DNA of 64,000 bases from Sphingobacterium composti (GTDB taxonomy: Bacteria; Bacteroidota; Bacteroidia; Sphingobacteriales; Sphingobacteriaceae), in NCBI RefSeq assembly GCF_009829075.1, contig NZ_WUQZ01000002.1, positions 1 to 64,000 of the forward strand, in the 5' to 3' direction. Below are positions 46,301 to 54,665 of the stretch, in pieces (the stretch's first letter is position 1; the number at the start of each line of letters is the position of its first letter). The notes below the pieces were generated by a model. The model saw only the letters and a list, made by a program, of their open reading frames with translations, was not told where the DNA came from and searched no databases. The translations under genes and the position numbers were made by a program.

Positions 46301-46459
46301 AAGCGTTTTGGATTGAACAAAGGAAGTCGTATTTACTTCAGTGGAGAGAATTTGTTTGTGACAAGTCCATTCAAACTTTGGGATCCTGAAATGGGCAGAA
46401 ACGGATTAGGATATCCTCCAAACAAGAGATTCAATGTAGGTATTCAATTAGTCTATTAA
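43337..46459 (+). CDS. SusC/RagA-type TonB-dependent outer-membrane transporter
   Basis: 1040 residues. A signal peptide ends YVFSQ, then comes a carboxypeptidase-regulatory-like domain (residues about 25-105, ITGVVKNGSNGELIGGVSVL) typical of SusC proteins. The plug follows with FGTQKKSSVVGAITTV, FFIRGVTTFG and ILKDASATVLYGARGANGII, the SusC hallmark, and a 22-strand-type barrel ending in NVGIQLVY. It imports a glycan or peptide captured by SusD with TonB energy. There is no N-terminal anti-sigma-interacting extension, and no ECF sigma or anti-sigma gene is adjacent. The substrate is unknown. Confidence 0.94.
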   Translation: MKKAQQKLLILLFFLTVPIYVFSQKQITGVVKNGSNGELIGGVSVLKNKITSTQTNANGEFQVTANVGDSLTFTYVGMKTQSIAVDQRNILEILLYEDGSAIDEVTVVAFGTQKKSSVVGAITTVKASDLKIPASNLTGSFAGRIPGVISYQTSGEPGADNAQFFIRGVTTFGYQTSPLILIDGFEATTDNLARLQPDDIESFSILKDASATVLYGARGANGIIMVTTKSGREGPVSMNARVDVNTAMPTKMIDMIDGVSYMRLYNQAQLTRQPILGSYYSEQKIQSTLNGEDGMIYPNIDWYNTLFNKSTTNTKANVNLSGGGQVATYYVSTGFDKETGLLKVDNRNNFNNNIDINRLFIRSNVIFKLTKTTTLDTRIQGRFERYTGPYQSASNIFRMTMNSNPVDFPAVYKPDAANEFTEHVLFGNSFVTGSLKSNPYAEMVRGFEDRNESSIIAQATLSQDLGFITEGLKIQGKASVSTWSKYASRRTYNPFYYDLESYNQITGEFKLYPLNPTTGQSYLGNVIPNRDANGHYYFEARLNWNRSFGSHNIGAMTVGMMEEKLLTAGNSTSIYETLPEKNMGNSGRLTYDYDNKYFAEASYGFNGSEKFTGEKRYGFFPSFGVSWLMSNETFFEPLKPAISSLKVRGTWGLVGNDAISGRAGRFFYLSDISMGGGAYRWGTSFMNAYDGYSVNRYANPDITWEQSEKWNLGAEINFMNESLKLTADFFKDVRSKIYMNRENFPASAGLEASVSGNVGQVSSQGFDGSLDYMKNLNENFWISGRANFTYAVNKLDELDERDYPDAYLKRRGQNINQQWGLLAERLFVDEEEIRNSPKQDFGEYMAGDIKYKDINGDGIINSNDRIAMGFPTVPEIQYGFGMSMGYKSFDFSFFLQGNANVSFFINSTAESNLATGAYGIAPFANRRNALSIIAEDYWSETNPNIHAFWPRLSTNPVNNNIQQSSWWMRDGSFLRLKSLEIGYSPKNLKRFGLNKGSRIYFSGENLFVTSPFKLWDPEMGRNGLGYPPNKRFNVGIQLVY

Positions 46460-46475
46460 TTAAAAGAACCGAAAA

Positions 46476-48431
46476 ATGAAATCATTAAAATATTTATTAT
46501 TAGCAACTGCCATAGGTTTAGGTTCTTGTACGAAGTATCTAGATGTAGTTCCTGATAACACGTTAAAATTAGAAGATATATTTACTTTAAAGGAAGATGC
46601 ATATAATGCACTTGCCAAAGTCTACAGTTATCTGCCAAATGACGAACGCACCCACGTGACAACATGGACATTGGGGGATGAATATGTAGGAAGATTAGAC
46701 TTGAATAATACTACAAGTGATTTGAGAGCGATTCGTATTATGCGAGGCTTACAATCTCAGACAGACCCTCAACTAGGTTTCTGGTCTGGCTCACAAGGTG
46801 GTAAACCCTTATATATAGCTATACGACAAGCCGATGTTTTTTTGGCAAATATTGACAAGGTAAAAGACATGTCTGAGGTGGAGATTGCCGATTGGAAAGC
46901 ACAAGTGACGTTCTTAAAAGCATATTTCGCCTTCTTACTTGTACAGCAATATGGGCCTATCGTAATTCCTGAAACGACAGCTTCCCCAGAATCTAAAAAA
47001 GAAGAGTTATTCTTGCCAAGAAAAAAGGTAGAAGAATGCTTTACTTACATTCTTGATTTGATGAATCAAGCAATTCCAAATTTGACAGAAAGAGCAACAT
47101 CAAATAACCTTGGTCAAATTGATCAAGTCGCAGCAAAAGCTATAAAAGCTCGTGTATTATTTTTCAGAGCCAGTCCATTCTTTAATGGAAATCGTGAATA
47201 TTTTGGTGACTTCATGGATAAAGATGGACAACCATTCTTTCCAATGGAAGTTAAAAATGAAAAGTGGCAAGAAGCACTAGTTGCTATAAATGATGCGATT
47301 TCTACTGCAGAAGAAAACGGATTAGGCTTATATAAATTCGAAAAAGAACCATTTATATATGATAGACCAGCTTTTCTTGAGAATAATGAACGAATGAAAA
47401 AGCTATATGATTTGCGTATGCTAATTGTAGACCCTTGGAATAAAGAATTAGTATGGGGTAACTCAAATTTAGATTATTATAATCAAGGTGAGCTTGCGCA
47501 CTCAACAAATATACGCCTACCTGAAGGATACGGTGATGGTGTAGTGAATACTGCAGCATATTCTTGGCAATGGATGGCTGCTACATATGCTATGGCTGAA
47601 CGTTATTATACCGAGAATGGTTTACCTATAGAAGAAGATTTGACCTACGATTTCAACAATCGACATGAAATAATAAGAACGCCTGGCATGACTGATCCTG
47701 CTTATACACACTGGAACGGTTATATGCAACCTGGCGCAGAGACTATCAAATTATATATGAATAGGGAACCGAGATTTTATGCAAATCTTGGTATTACAGC
47801 AGGATACTGGAGGGCGCACGCAGTACGTATAAACACGATGATGTACGGTAACTCTCACGGCGGTTACAATTCATCGCAGCATACTACAGATTTCTTGGCG
47901 ACAGGTATCGGAACGCAAAAAATGGTACATCCAGAATCTCAGTCAAACGCTTGGCAACGTACAATCAAATTTCCATATCCAATAGTACGTATGGCTGATC
48001 TCTATTTAATGAAAGCAGAAGCAATGAATGAGTTTTCAGGGCCATCACAAGCAGTTTACGACGAAATAAATAAAGTAAGAGAACGCGCAGGTGTTCCTAA
48101 CATAGAAGATGTTTGGTCGGATCCAACTTTAGCAAGAACTGTAAATAAACATAGAACCAAAGAAGGACTACGAGATTTAATCTTAAAAGAAAGATCTATA
48201 GAATTTGCATTTGAAGGAATTCACTTTTGGGATATGTGGAGACACAAAAAAGCTACTTCAGCATTCTCATCACCAGTATGGGGTTGGACGCATACAGGAA
48301 CAACAGGTTCAACTTTCTTTGTGTTAGAAGTAAAACAACAAAGAAGATTTACTATAACAGACTGTTTGTGGCCTATTAGCCTCAATGAGATGAATACGAA
48401 TGGACAATTGATTCAAAACCCAGGATGGTAA
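46476..48431 (+). CDS. SusD/RagB-type surface nutrient-binding lipoprotein
   Basis: 651 residues. The lipoprotein signal ends GLGSC (Cys18), followed by TKYLDVVPDNTLKLEDIFTL, the typical SusD start. TPR-like helices follow and the C-terminus has YPIVRMADLYLMKAEAMNE and LILKERSIEFAFEGIHFWDM, the conserved end of the family. It forms the lid of the SusC channel and binds substrate outside the cell. It starts 16 bp after susC. Confidence 0.94.
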   Translation: MKSLKYLLLATAIGLGSCTKYLDVVPDNTLKLEDIFTLKEDAYNALAKVYSYLPNDERTHVTTWTLGDEYVGRLDLNNTTSDLRAIRIMRGLQSQTDPQLGFWSGSQGGKPLYIAIRQADVFLANIDKVKDMSEVEIADWKAQVTFLKAYFAFLLVQQYGPIVIPETTASPESKKEELFLPRKKVEECFTYILDLMNQAIPNLTERATSNNLGQIDQVAAKAIKARVLFFRASPFFNGNREYFGDFMDKDGQPFFPMEVKNEKWQEALVAINDAISTAEENGLGLYKFEKEPFIYDRPAFLENNERMKKLYDLRMLIVDPWNKELVWGNSNLDYYNQGELAHSTNIRLPEGYGDGVVNTAAYSWQWMAATYAMAERYYTENGLPIEEDLTYDFNNRHEIIRTPGMTDPAYTHWNGYMQPGAETIKLYMNREPRFYANLGITAGYWRAHAVRINTMMYGNSHGGYNSSQHTTDFLATGIGTQKMVHPESQSNAWQRTIKFPYPIVRMADLYLMKAEAMNEFSGPSQAVYDEINKVRERAGVPNIEDVWSDPTLARTVNKHRTKEGLRDLILKERSIEFAFEGIHFWDMWRHKKATSAFSSPVWGWTHTGTTGSTFFVLEVKQQRRFTITDCLWPISLNEMNTNGQLIQNPGW

Positions 48432-48460
48432 TTATTTGAAGATTTAAAATTGCAATTATT

Positions 48461-49735
48461 ATGAAAACAATATATTTAGGATTCATTTACTGTCTTGTAA
48501 GTTTATGTATTCTATCTGCTTGTAAGGAGAAAGATAGATTCAAGCCTAACAGTGATGATAGCCAAGCCCCTGGCAAGATCACCTTGAAAAAATATGAACC
48601 TCTATACGGTGGCGCGAGATTTTTCTATTCATTACCTTCGGACGAAGATTTGATGAGTGTAGAAGCTATTTACACTAATAAAACTGGAAAAAAATTCACA
48701 TTTGCTGCTTCTTATTTTGTTGACTCTTTAGACGTCTACGGTTTACCAGACACCGAAGAATATACGATACAATTATATGCAGTAGATAGGACAGGTAATA
48801 AATCAGAACCAGTAGATGTTAAAGTTAGACCTTTAGAACCTGCATTTAGTAGAGTAGCGAACTCAATGGTAGTAAAACCAGGGTTTAGTTCTTTCTTTAT
48901 AGATTGGACGAATGAATTGAAGCAAAACATCAATGTTTATGTTGATTTTACATTTAATCAAAATGGAGAAACTAGATCATTAACTTCGGTATTTTCATCG
49001 AATCTTGAAAAAGACAGACGATTTATTAATGACTTAGTACTTCCTCCCTCCGAGAAAGTCGATGTAAAAATCAGAGTAGAAGACATCTATGGTAATATCA
49101 CAGAGCCTATTTCCAAAGGACAAATCTCACTTTATGAAGACATTAAGATTCCAAAACAATCTTGGGTATTACCAAATCCGAACGATTCAGTAGGTGGTGT
49201 ACCAATGGTATTTGGGAATGGTTTAGAGGGAAGAAATAGATATGTGATAGATGATATTATCGACAGAGGAGATAACTTGAATTTTATGCATACGAGTGGT
49301 CGTGGTAAAACCGGCAGAACTTCAGATGGTAATATGCCGTGGAACTTTATTATAGACTTAGGAGATTATTATGAATTGAGTCGAATTGTTACCGTGCAGA
49401 GGCACTCTGGTGGATTAGCTAATATATCGCGTGGCCAATACTACAGAAATGAAAATGTAGGTATTTATAATATGTACATTTGGGATGATGCAAGTGGATC
49501 TTGGGAATTTGTTTCGCAAAATAAAATAGAAGTTCCATTAGGATTGAGTGAATTGGAGTTTGTTAAAAAGGGTGAAGCAGGTGATATGGCATACATGTAT
49601 CCAGATGAACCTGCTTACACAAAAAAAACTCGTTGGTTTCGATATGAAGCTGTCAAAAGTTTTAATGGAAACTACACTTTGGAAGATGCCAATTGTCTTT
49701 CCGAGATTACTCTTTATGGTAGAAAAAGTAATTAA
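48461..49735 (+). CDS. DUF4959/DUF5000 surface lipoprotein of a SusCD locus
   Basis: 424 residues, lipoprotein signal ending LSAC. The N-terminal region (GKITLKKYEPLYGGARFFYS) fits DUF4959, a fibronectin-like domain; a middle domain with similar strands fits DUF5126; the C-terminal 150 residues, with FIIDLGDYYELSRIVTVQR, fit DUF5000, a discoidin-like carbohydrate-binding fold. Such proteins are the extra surface glycan binders of SusCD loci. It lies between susD (29 bp) and the DUF4998 gene (9 bp). Confidence 0.87.
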   Translation: MKTIYLGFIYCLVSLCILSACKEKDRFKPNSDDSQAPGKITLKKYEPLYGGARFFYSLPSDEDLMSVEAIYTNKTGKKFTFAASYFVDSLDVYGLPDTEEYTIQLYAVDRTGNKSEPVDVKVRPLEPAFSRVANSMVVKPGFSSFFIDWTNELKQNINVYVDFTFNQNGETRSLTSVFSSNLEKDRRFINDLVLPPSEKVDVKIRVEDIYGNITEPISKGQISLYEDIKIPKQSWVLPNPNDSVGGVPMVFGNGLEGRNRYVIDDIIDRGDNLNFMHTSGRGKTGRTSDGNMPWNFIIDLGDYYELSRIVTVQRHSGGLANISRGQYYRNENVGIYNMYIWDDASGSWEFVSQNKIEVPLGLSELEFVKKGEAGDMAYMYPDEPAYTKKTRWFRYEAVKSFNGNYTLEDANCLSEITLYGRKSN

Positions 49736-49744
49736 ACTTGAATT

Positions 49745-51424
49745 ATGAAAGTTATTAAAAGAAACAGCAAATACCTATTTTTATTATGGGTGTTAGCAAT
49801 GATATATTCTTGTAAAGGAATGTATGACAATGTGGAACCCTATTCAGATGAAGTAGTATACCCTGCCAAATATGATACAATTGTAAGTAAAGTAGGATTT
49901 GAGCGTGTGGAAATCGATTTGATGAAAGCTGGTCGCATTCCTTCGAGTCAAATATCAATGGGTAAATCACAAAAAACAATTATTGAATACGATAATGAAA
50001 AAATTATTATCGATTCTCTAGTGTCATGGGTCAATGTCACCAATCTCAAACAATCCAAACTTTACCGAATTCGCGTATATACAATTGACGAATACGACAA
50101 CAAATCTGTACCTCAGGTTATAGCAGTTATTCCTTATACACAGAGTGATGTCGACAACTTAGTAGTATCATCACCCCGAGTATTAACCTCTCCTAATGCA
50201 GCTGTATTAGATTGGCCAACATCGTTAACCAATATTTTGTTAAATTATAGAAGTTTAGAATATGAGTACACCGATAAAAGTGGTTCAAAAATAACAGGTA
50301 AGCAAGTTAATAACCCTAGAATCTTCGCCGCTAATTTAAATGCCGGACAACCATTAAATATACTACTCAAATACAATGTTGTACCAAAAGTGAATGGAGT
50401 AGCAATACTAGATTCTGTTCAATTAAATACACCATTGACAATAAATATGCCTACAGGGTCTAGTACTTTTAATCCGGCCGAGCGAGAAATTTTAGAAGCG
50501 AATGGGATAACTAGCTTTACAGCTGATGCAGTAGCTAGTTATAAGAAATTGACTTTCCCTGTTCACACCAACACACTTCAAGATTTGTTTTATTTCGCAA
50601 ACGTCGAAGAGCTTGATTTGACTGGAGGCACAATATTTCCGCTTAAAACATTAGATTATAATAGAAATGGAGTTGTAAAAACCATAGGTGGTGGCAATTA
50701 CCTTCCATTCATACGTAAAGTGTCACCTATTACTGATGCCAATGCACAAACAATGGTAGATCTTTTGAATTTAGGGTTAATCAAAAAAATTAAGTATGTA
50801 CCACATTCTTTGGGTATTGATCATTTATTACAACCATTCGAAAGCAAGGGTGTCATTGAATATGTCACTACACCTAATGAATCGCTTATACCAATGAATT
50901 TCTTCCTTGATGGCAAAATTCAAGACGCTTCTGCTTGGGCTTTAGATCTGCAAATCCCTGCTACATCTCCTCCTGCACCTCCTGCTGGAACAACCTTAGA
51001 AAATGTATTTAGAGTAACCATGAGAGGCAAAAATGGAACATTTGTATTTACTCTACCAAAAGAATATCGCTTTAATATACCTGAATATAGATATCTGAAA
51101 TTCAAAGTATACATGCCTGCAAAATCCATTGTAAGTGGAACATACGACCCCTATCAACGATTGTGGCCTAGAATAATGAACTATCTTTGGGCATTTTCAT
51201 CCGAAAGCACTTTTGGTCAAGAGGGTTCATCATTTAATGCTAATGATTTCAGAATTCCAGACAACCAATTAGAAAAGTGGACAGAAGTGACCGTAGATTT
51301 ACAGTCTACCATTAATCGTCACAATAGAGTTATTGCTCTAAATATTGGTGGTGAACCAAGTTTAACATTTTCCCCACCAACTGATATGGTGTATTACTTT
51401 GCTAACTTTAGATTCTCGAAGTAA
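49745..51424 (+). CDS. DUF4998 surface lipoprotein of a SusCD locus
   Basis: 559 residues, lipoprotein signal ending MIYSC. Residues about 25-220 resemble DUF4998 (YPAKYDTIVSKVGFERVEID, then SKLYRIRVYTIDEYDNKSVP). The middle has an LRR-like line (NVEELDLTGGTIFPLKTL). The C-terminal 160 residues are strand-rich with aromatic residues and may be another carbohydrate-binding module. It is the last gene of the locus, before a strong terminator. No glycoside hydrolase or other enzyme is encoded in the locus. Confidence 0.83.
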   Translation: MKVIKRNSKYLFLLWVLAMIYSCKGMYDNVEPYSDEVVYPAKYDTIVSKVGFERVEIDLMKAGRIPSSQISMGKSQKTIIEYDNEKIIIDSLVSWVNVTNLKQSKLYRIRVYTIDEYDNKSVPQVIAVIPYTQSDVDNLVVSSPRVLTSPNAAVLDWPTSLTNILLNYRSLEYEYTDKSGSKITGKQVNNPRIFAANLNAGQPLNILLKYNVVPKVNGVAILDSVQLNTPLTINMPTGSSTFNPAEREILEANGITSFTADAVASYKKLTFPVHTNTLQDLFYFANVEELDLTGGTIFPLKTLDYNRNGVVKTIGGGNYLPFIRKVSPITDANAQTMVDLLNLGLIKKIKYVPHSLGIDHLLQPFESKGVIEYVTTPNESLIPMNFFLDGKIQDASAWALDLQIPATSPPAPPAGTTLENVFRVTMRGKNGTFVFTLPKEYRFNIPEYRYLKFKVYMPAKSIVSGTYDPYQRLWPRIMNYLWAFSSESTFGQEGSSFNANDFRIPDNQLEKWTEVTVDLQSTINRHNRVIALNIGGEPSLTFSPPTDMVYYFANFRFSK

Positions 51425-51448
51425 TTCTTCTTATCAACATCAAAAATG

Positions 51449-51480
51449 AGCGGGTTTGAAATTTTTCAAACCCGCTTTTT
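51449..51480 (+). terminator. Terminator of the SusCD locus
   Basis: AGCGGGTTTGAAA at 51449-51461 pairs with its complement at 51464-51476 and is followed by a T-run. Confidence 0.9.
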
Positions 51481-51640
51481 CTGATAGGTAATACCATGGG
51501 CTTCTGAACCATTTATAAATAGTAGTTGTTTGAAATAAATAGACGCGAATGAACAGCTAAAAACAAAACGTTAAAAAGTCTTAAAACAATTGCTATTCAA
51601 TCTTTAAATCATTAGATTTAGCTGTAAACATATTAAAATT

Positions 51641-51817
51641 ATGAGGAAGTTAGGAGGCATATTTTTATTATCGATGTGGGCTAATTTGGGATCGGCGCAG
51701 ACACATCAGCCAGAAGAACAAGGTTCTTCTGCCGGCTTTATTATTATTGGTGCCATACTACTTATTGTTGTTATCATTATACTTTACAATAGACAGAAGC
51801 GTAAGTTCAATCATTAA
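51641..51817 (+). CDS. Small exported single-helix membrane protein
   Basis: 58 residues from an ATG at 51641 to TAA at 51815-51817. A signal peptide ending SAQ is followed by a short polar stretch (THQPEEQGSS), one strongly hydrophobic segment (FIIIGAILLIVVIIILY) and a basic tail (NRQKRKFNH). The layout gives an N-outside, C-inside protein. It stops at a bidirectional terminator. The same layout recurs in the protein at 56652-56870. Function unknown. Confidence 0.7.
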   Translation: MRKLGGIFLLSMWANLGSAQTHQPEEQGSSAGFIIIGAILLIVVIIILYNRQKRKFNH

Positions 51818-51818
51818 C

Positions 51819-51850
51819 AAAAAAGAAGAGGTTGCAACCTCTTCTTTTTT
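51819..51850. terminator. Perfect palindromic bidirectional terminator
   Basis: Two 16-base arms (51819-51834 and 51835-51850) are exact complements, with A- and T-runs at the ends, between converging genes. Confidence 0.9.
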
Positions 51851-51852
51851 AG

Positions 51853-53214
51853 TCAGACCCCAATTTTTTCAAGTTTATTTTTTAATTCTAACTCTGAAAT
51901 TCCAATTTTTGCGGCAGTTTGACTCACATCCCCTCCATTTTTATTCAACTTGTGAGCTATAAACTTCTCTTGGGCAAAATCTAGGAAATCAGATAAGCTA
52001 TCCATTCTATCCAAATCAATCATAGAAGTACCCGAACCTTTGGTATTGTGGGTAGAAACCGAAGGATTTGCAAAAATATTAACATCCGAGTCAGTGATTT
52101 CTTTTCCACTCAATATTATTAATCGCTCGACCATATTGCGGAGCTCACGAATATTCCCAGTCCACGGAAGTGCTTGCAATGCTTTCATAGCATCGGTAGT
52201 AATAGCCTTTGTTGGGATATTATAGTCTTCACAAATTTCTTCACAAAATGAAGAAGCTAAAGTCGGAATATCATCTCGACGCTCTGCCAAGGAAGGCACG
52301 TGAATCAAAATTACACTTAATCTGTGGTACAAGTCCATACGGAAATTACCTGCATCAATTTCCTTCAATAAATCCTTGTTGGTCGCTGCAATGACACGTA
52401 CATCTACCGAGATTTCCTTTTCTCCTCCCACACGCGTGATTTTATTCTCTTGCAATGCACGTAACACCTTTGCTTGTGCGGACAAACTCATATCCCCTAT
52501 TTCATCCAAAAATAATGTACCTCCACTTGCCTGCTCAAACTTACCAATACGTTGTTTCACCGCTGAAGTAAACGAGCCTTTTTCGTGACCAAATAATTCA
52601 GATTCAATTAATTCCGATGGAATTGCAGCACAGTTTACTTCAATCAAAGGTGCAGATGAACGATTAGACTTTTCATGAAGCCATCGTGCTACTAATTCCT
52701 TGCCCGAACCATTCGCACCCGTAATCAATACGCGAGCATCGGTTGGAGCTACTTTATCAATACTGTCTTTTATTAATGAAATACCTTGAGAATCCCCTAA
52801 TATTTCTTTTGTCTTGGAAACTTTACGCTTTAAGACTTTCGTTTCCTTCACTAACGTACCCTTTTCTAAGGCATTACGTACTGTGATCAACAAACGATTC
52901 AAGTCTAATGGTTTCTCCAAAAAGTCAAAAGCACCTTTACGTGCTGCCTCTACAGCAGTTTCAATAGTTCCATGTCCAGAAATCATAATAAATGGCACAT
53001 CCGAAAACTCTTTAGCTACGCTAAGAACCTCCATACCATCCATTTTATTCATTTTGATATCGCATAGCACAAGATCTATCTTATCCTTCTTCAATATCTC
53101 CAATCCATCGGCACCATTATCAACATCCAATACCTTATAATCTTCATATTCTAAGATATCTCGAAGAGAACTGCGTATTGGTCGTTCGTCATCTATAATT
53201 AAAACTGTCGCCAT
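51853..53214 (-). CDS. NtrC-type sigma-54-dependent response regulator
   Basis: 453 residues: a receiver domain with D8/D9, phospho-accepting D52 and K101, an AAA+ sigma-54 activation domain (Walker A GANGSGKE at 167-174, Walker B TLFLDEIGDMS), and a short Fis-type helix-turn-helix at the C-terminus. The sigma-54 contact loop, usually GAFTGA, reads GSFTSA at 213-218. No histidine kinase gene is adjacent, so its partner is elsewhere. It lies downstream of rnpB on the same strand, with a 60-bp gap. Confidence 0.93.
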   Translation of the reverse strand: MATVLIIDDERPIRSSLRDILEYEDYKVLDVDNGADGLEILKKDKIDLVLCDIKMNKMDGMEVLSVAKEFSDVPFIMISGHGTIETAVEAARKGAFDFLEKPLDLNRLLITVRNALEKGTLVKETKVLKRKVSKTKEILGDSQGISLIKDSIDKVAPTDARVLITGANGSGKELVARWLHEKSNRSSAPLIEVNCAAIPSELIESELFGHEKGSFTSAVKQRIGKFEQASGGTLFLDEIGDMSLSAQAKVLRALQENKITRVGGEKEISVDVRVIAATNKDLLKEIDAGNFRMDLYHRLSVILIHVPSLAERRDDIPTLASSFCEEICEDYNIPTKAITTDAMKALQALPWTGNIRELRNMVERLIILSGKEITDSDVNIFANPSVSTHNTKGSGTSMIDLDRMDSLSDFLDFAQEKFIAHKLNKNGGDVSQTAAKIGISELELKNKLEKIGV

Positions 53215-53274
53215 AGTGTGTCTGTATATTTAATTGCTGAACAAAATAAGAAAATATGCGAGAAAATCAAAAAG

Positions 53275-53644
53275 AAGCAAACCTTGTAAGCCGGGTTCTG
53301 TATCCTTGAGTAAGGACTTCTATCATTTATCTAGGCTTGCACTCACGCACAAGCTCCATCAACCTACCCATTGCGAGTTTTCCGAAGAAAAAAAGACGAG
53401 CAGCCTTTAATGCTCGCAACCTATTTGGTTTTTCAACACACGAGGTTTACCGTAATGCATGTCACCATACAATACCGTGAGCTCTTACCTCACATTTTCA
53501 CCCTTACCAGTTGCCTGGCGGTATCTTTTCTGTGGCACTTTCTGTCTACCCGGAGGCATCCTTCCCGTTAGGAAGCGTGTCGCTCTATGTTGCCCGGACT
53601 TTCCTCTTTCCCATTTCTGAGACAGCGATAGAACCAGTTTGCTT
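53275..53644 (-). ncRNA. rnpB: RNase P RNA (rnpB)
   Basis: The minus strand carries the bacterial type A pattern. The 5' end AAGCAAACTGG pairs with the 3' end of the gene as P1, GAGGAAAGTCCGGGC follows within the first 60 bases, and the conserved 3' segment (ACAGAACCCGGCTTAC) lies near the end. The length is about 370 bases. It is the catalytic RNA that trims tRNA 5' leaders. Several open frames cross this region and are not genes. The ends are estimated to within a few bases from the P1 pairing. Confidence 0.95.
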
Positions 53645-53650
53645 CAGCTA

Positions 53651-53658
53651 CAAAGTTA
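53651..53658 (-). promoter_or_regulatory. Promoter -7 element TAACTTTG of rnpB
   Basis: A perfect TAnnTTTG ends 6 bases before the expected 5' end of RNase P RNA. It serves as an internal ruler for where transcripts start in this genome. Confidence 0.7.
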
Positions 53659-53755
53659 CTGCATTATTTGAAATAAGGGTCATTTATTACACATTAATTG
53701 ATTTGAGCATTAAGAAAACTTTTCCTATGTCAAGTATTTTACATAAATTTTATAA

Positions 53756-53763
53756 TAGATTTG
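53756..53763 (+). promoter_or_regulatory. Promoter -7 element TAGATTTG upstream of the DoxX gene
   Basis: It fits TAnnTTTG and lies 51 bp upstream of the DoxX-like start codon. It may drive the small-protein genes up to 55735. Confidence 0.5.
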
Positions 53764-53814
53764 GGGAGTCTAAATTACTAACAATTAATCATCAACAGCT
53801 AAATATCCGAATTT

Positions 53815-54189
53815 ATGAAAATAGTAAAGTTCATTATTTGCTTCCTATTTGGAGCAATGTTTATTAATGCTGGATTGAACAAGATATTTAATTATATCCC
53901 AACACCTGAATTGAGTGAAGAATTGACAAAAATTAATCAAGCACTTGAAACTGTAAAGTGGCTTTTGCCATTAGTTGGTATAGTACAGATAATTGGTGGA
54001 ATATTATTTATAATCCCCAAAACCCGAGCATTAGGCGCAATAATGGTCTTTCCAATAATGGTGGGTATTATATGTCAACATATTTGCTATGAACCTATAG
54101 GCTTGCCATTTGCTTCAGTTTTTGCACTAATCAATCTTTGGATTATTATTGACAATAGAAATAAATATTTACCTTTAATAGAAAAGTAA
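53815..54189 (+). CDS. DoxX-like membrane protein
   Basis: 124 residues with four hydrophobic segments (FIICFLFGAMFINAGLNK, then LPLVGIVQIIGGILFIIP, ALGAIMVFPIMVGII and FASVFALINLWIII), the DoxX family layout with the early GLNK in place of G-x-x-K. The family is linked to redox and stress responses but its general function is unclear. It is first in a run of small genes spaced 24, 11 and 11 bp apart. Confidence 0.82.
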   Translation: MKIVKFIICFLFGAMFINAGLNKIFNYIPTPELSEELTKINQALETVKWLLPLVGIVQIIGGILFIIPKTRALGAIMVFPIMVGIICQHICYEPIGLPFASVFALINLWIIIDNRNKYLPLIEK

Positions 54190-54213
54190 CCATCTTATAA
54201 ACAAGAATATCCC

Positions 54214-54654
54214 ATGGCAAAAATTCACGCTTACTTAAATTTCAACGGAAATTGCGAAGAAGCTTTCAATTTCTATAAAAACGTTTTCAATAAAGAATTC
54301 AACGGTATATATCGCTTTGGAGATATGCCTGCCGACCCTAATTATCCTCTAGCCGATGCTGACAAAAACAAAATTATGCATATCGGCATGGCTATTACGG
54401 AACATACCATGTTGATGGGATCAGACTGTTTAGAGAGTTTTGGTCAAATAGCTAAATCAGGAACTTCTGCCTATATCATGCTGGATGTTGATTCAACTGA
54501 TGAAGCACAGCACATCTATAACAAACTATCAGTCAATGCACAAAACATGGAAATGGAGTTAGAAGAAACATTCTTTGCAGAACTCTTTTCCTCTTTTATA
54601 GACCAATTTGGTATTGCTTGGATGATACATTTCGAAGGCAATAAGAAGTTTTAA
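54214..54654 (+). CDS. VOC family (PhnB-like glyoxalase fold) protein
   Basis: 146 residues with the PhnB/YdfH pattern: AYLNFNGNCEEAFNFYKNVF at the start, IMHIGMAITEHTMLMGSD in the middle and QFGIAWMIHF at the end, giving two beta-alpha-beta-beta-beta units. The metal-binding residues of true glyoxalases are not clearly kept, so enzymatic activity is uncertain. It belongs to the small-gene run after the DoxX gene. Confidence 0.87.
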   Translation: MAKIHAYLNFNGNCEEAFNFYKNVFNKEFNGIYRFGDMPADPNYPLADADKNKIMHIGMAITEHTMLMGSDCLESFGQIAKSGTSAYIMLDVDSTDEAQHIYNKLSVNAQNMEMELEETFFAELFSSFIDQFGIAWMIHFEGNKKF

Positions 54655-54665
54655 GCGATTAATTG

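Noticed and set aside
53371..53867. Plus-strand open frames across 53371-53571 and 53511-53867
   Set aside because: They lie on the antisense strand of RNase P RNA, whose conserved ends and core are clear, and the encoded peptides have no family look.
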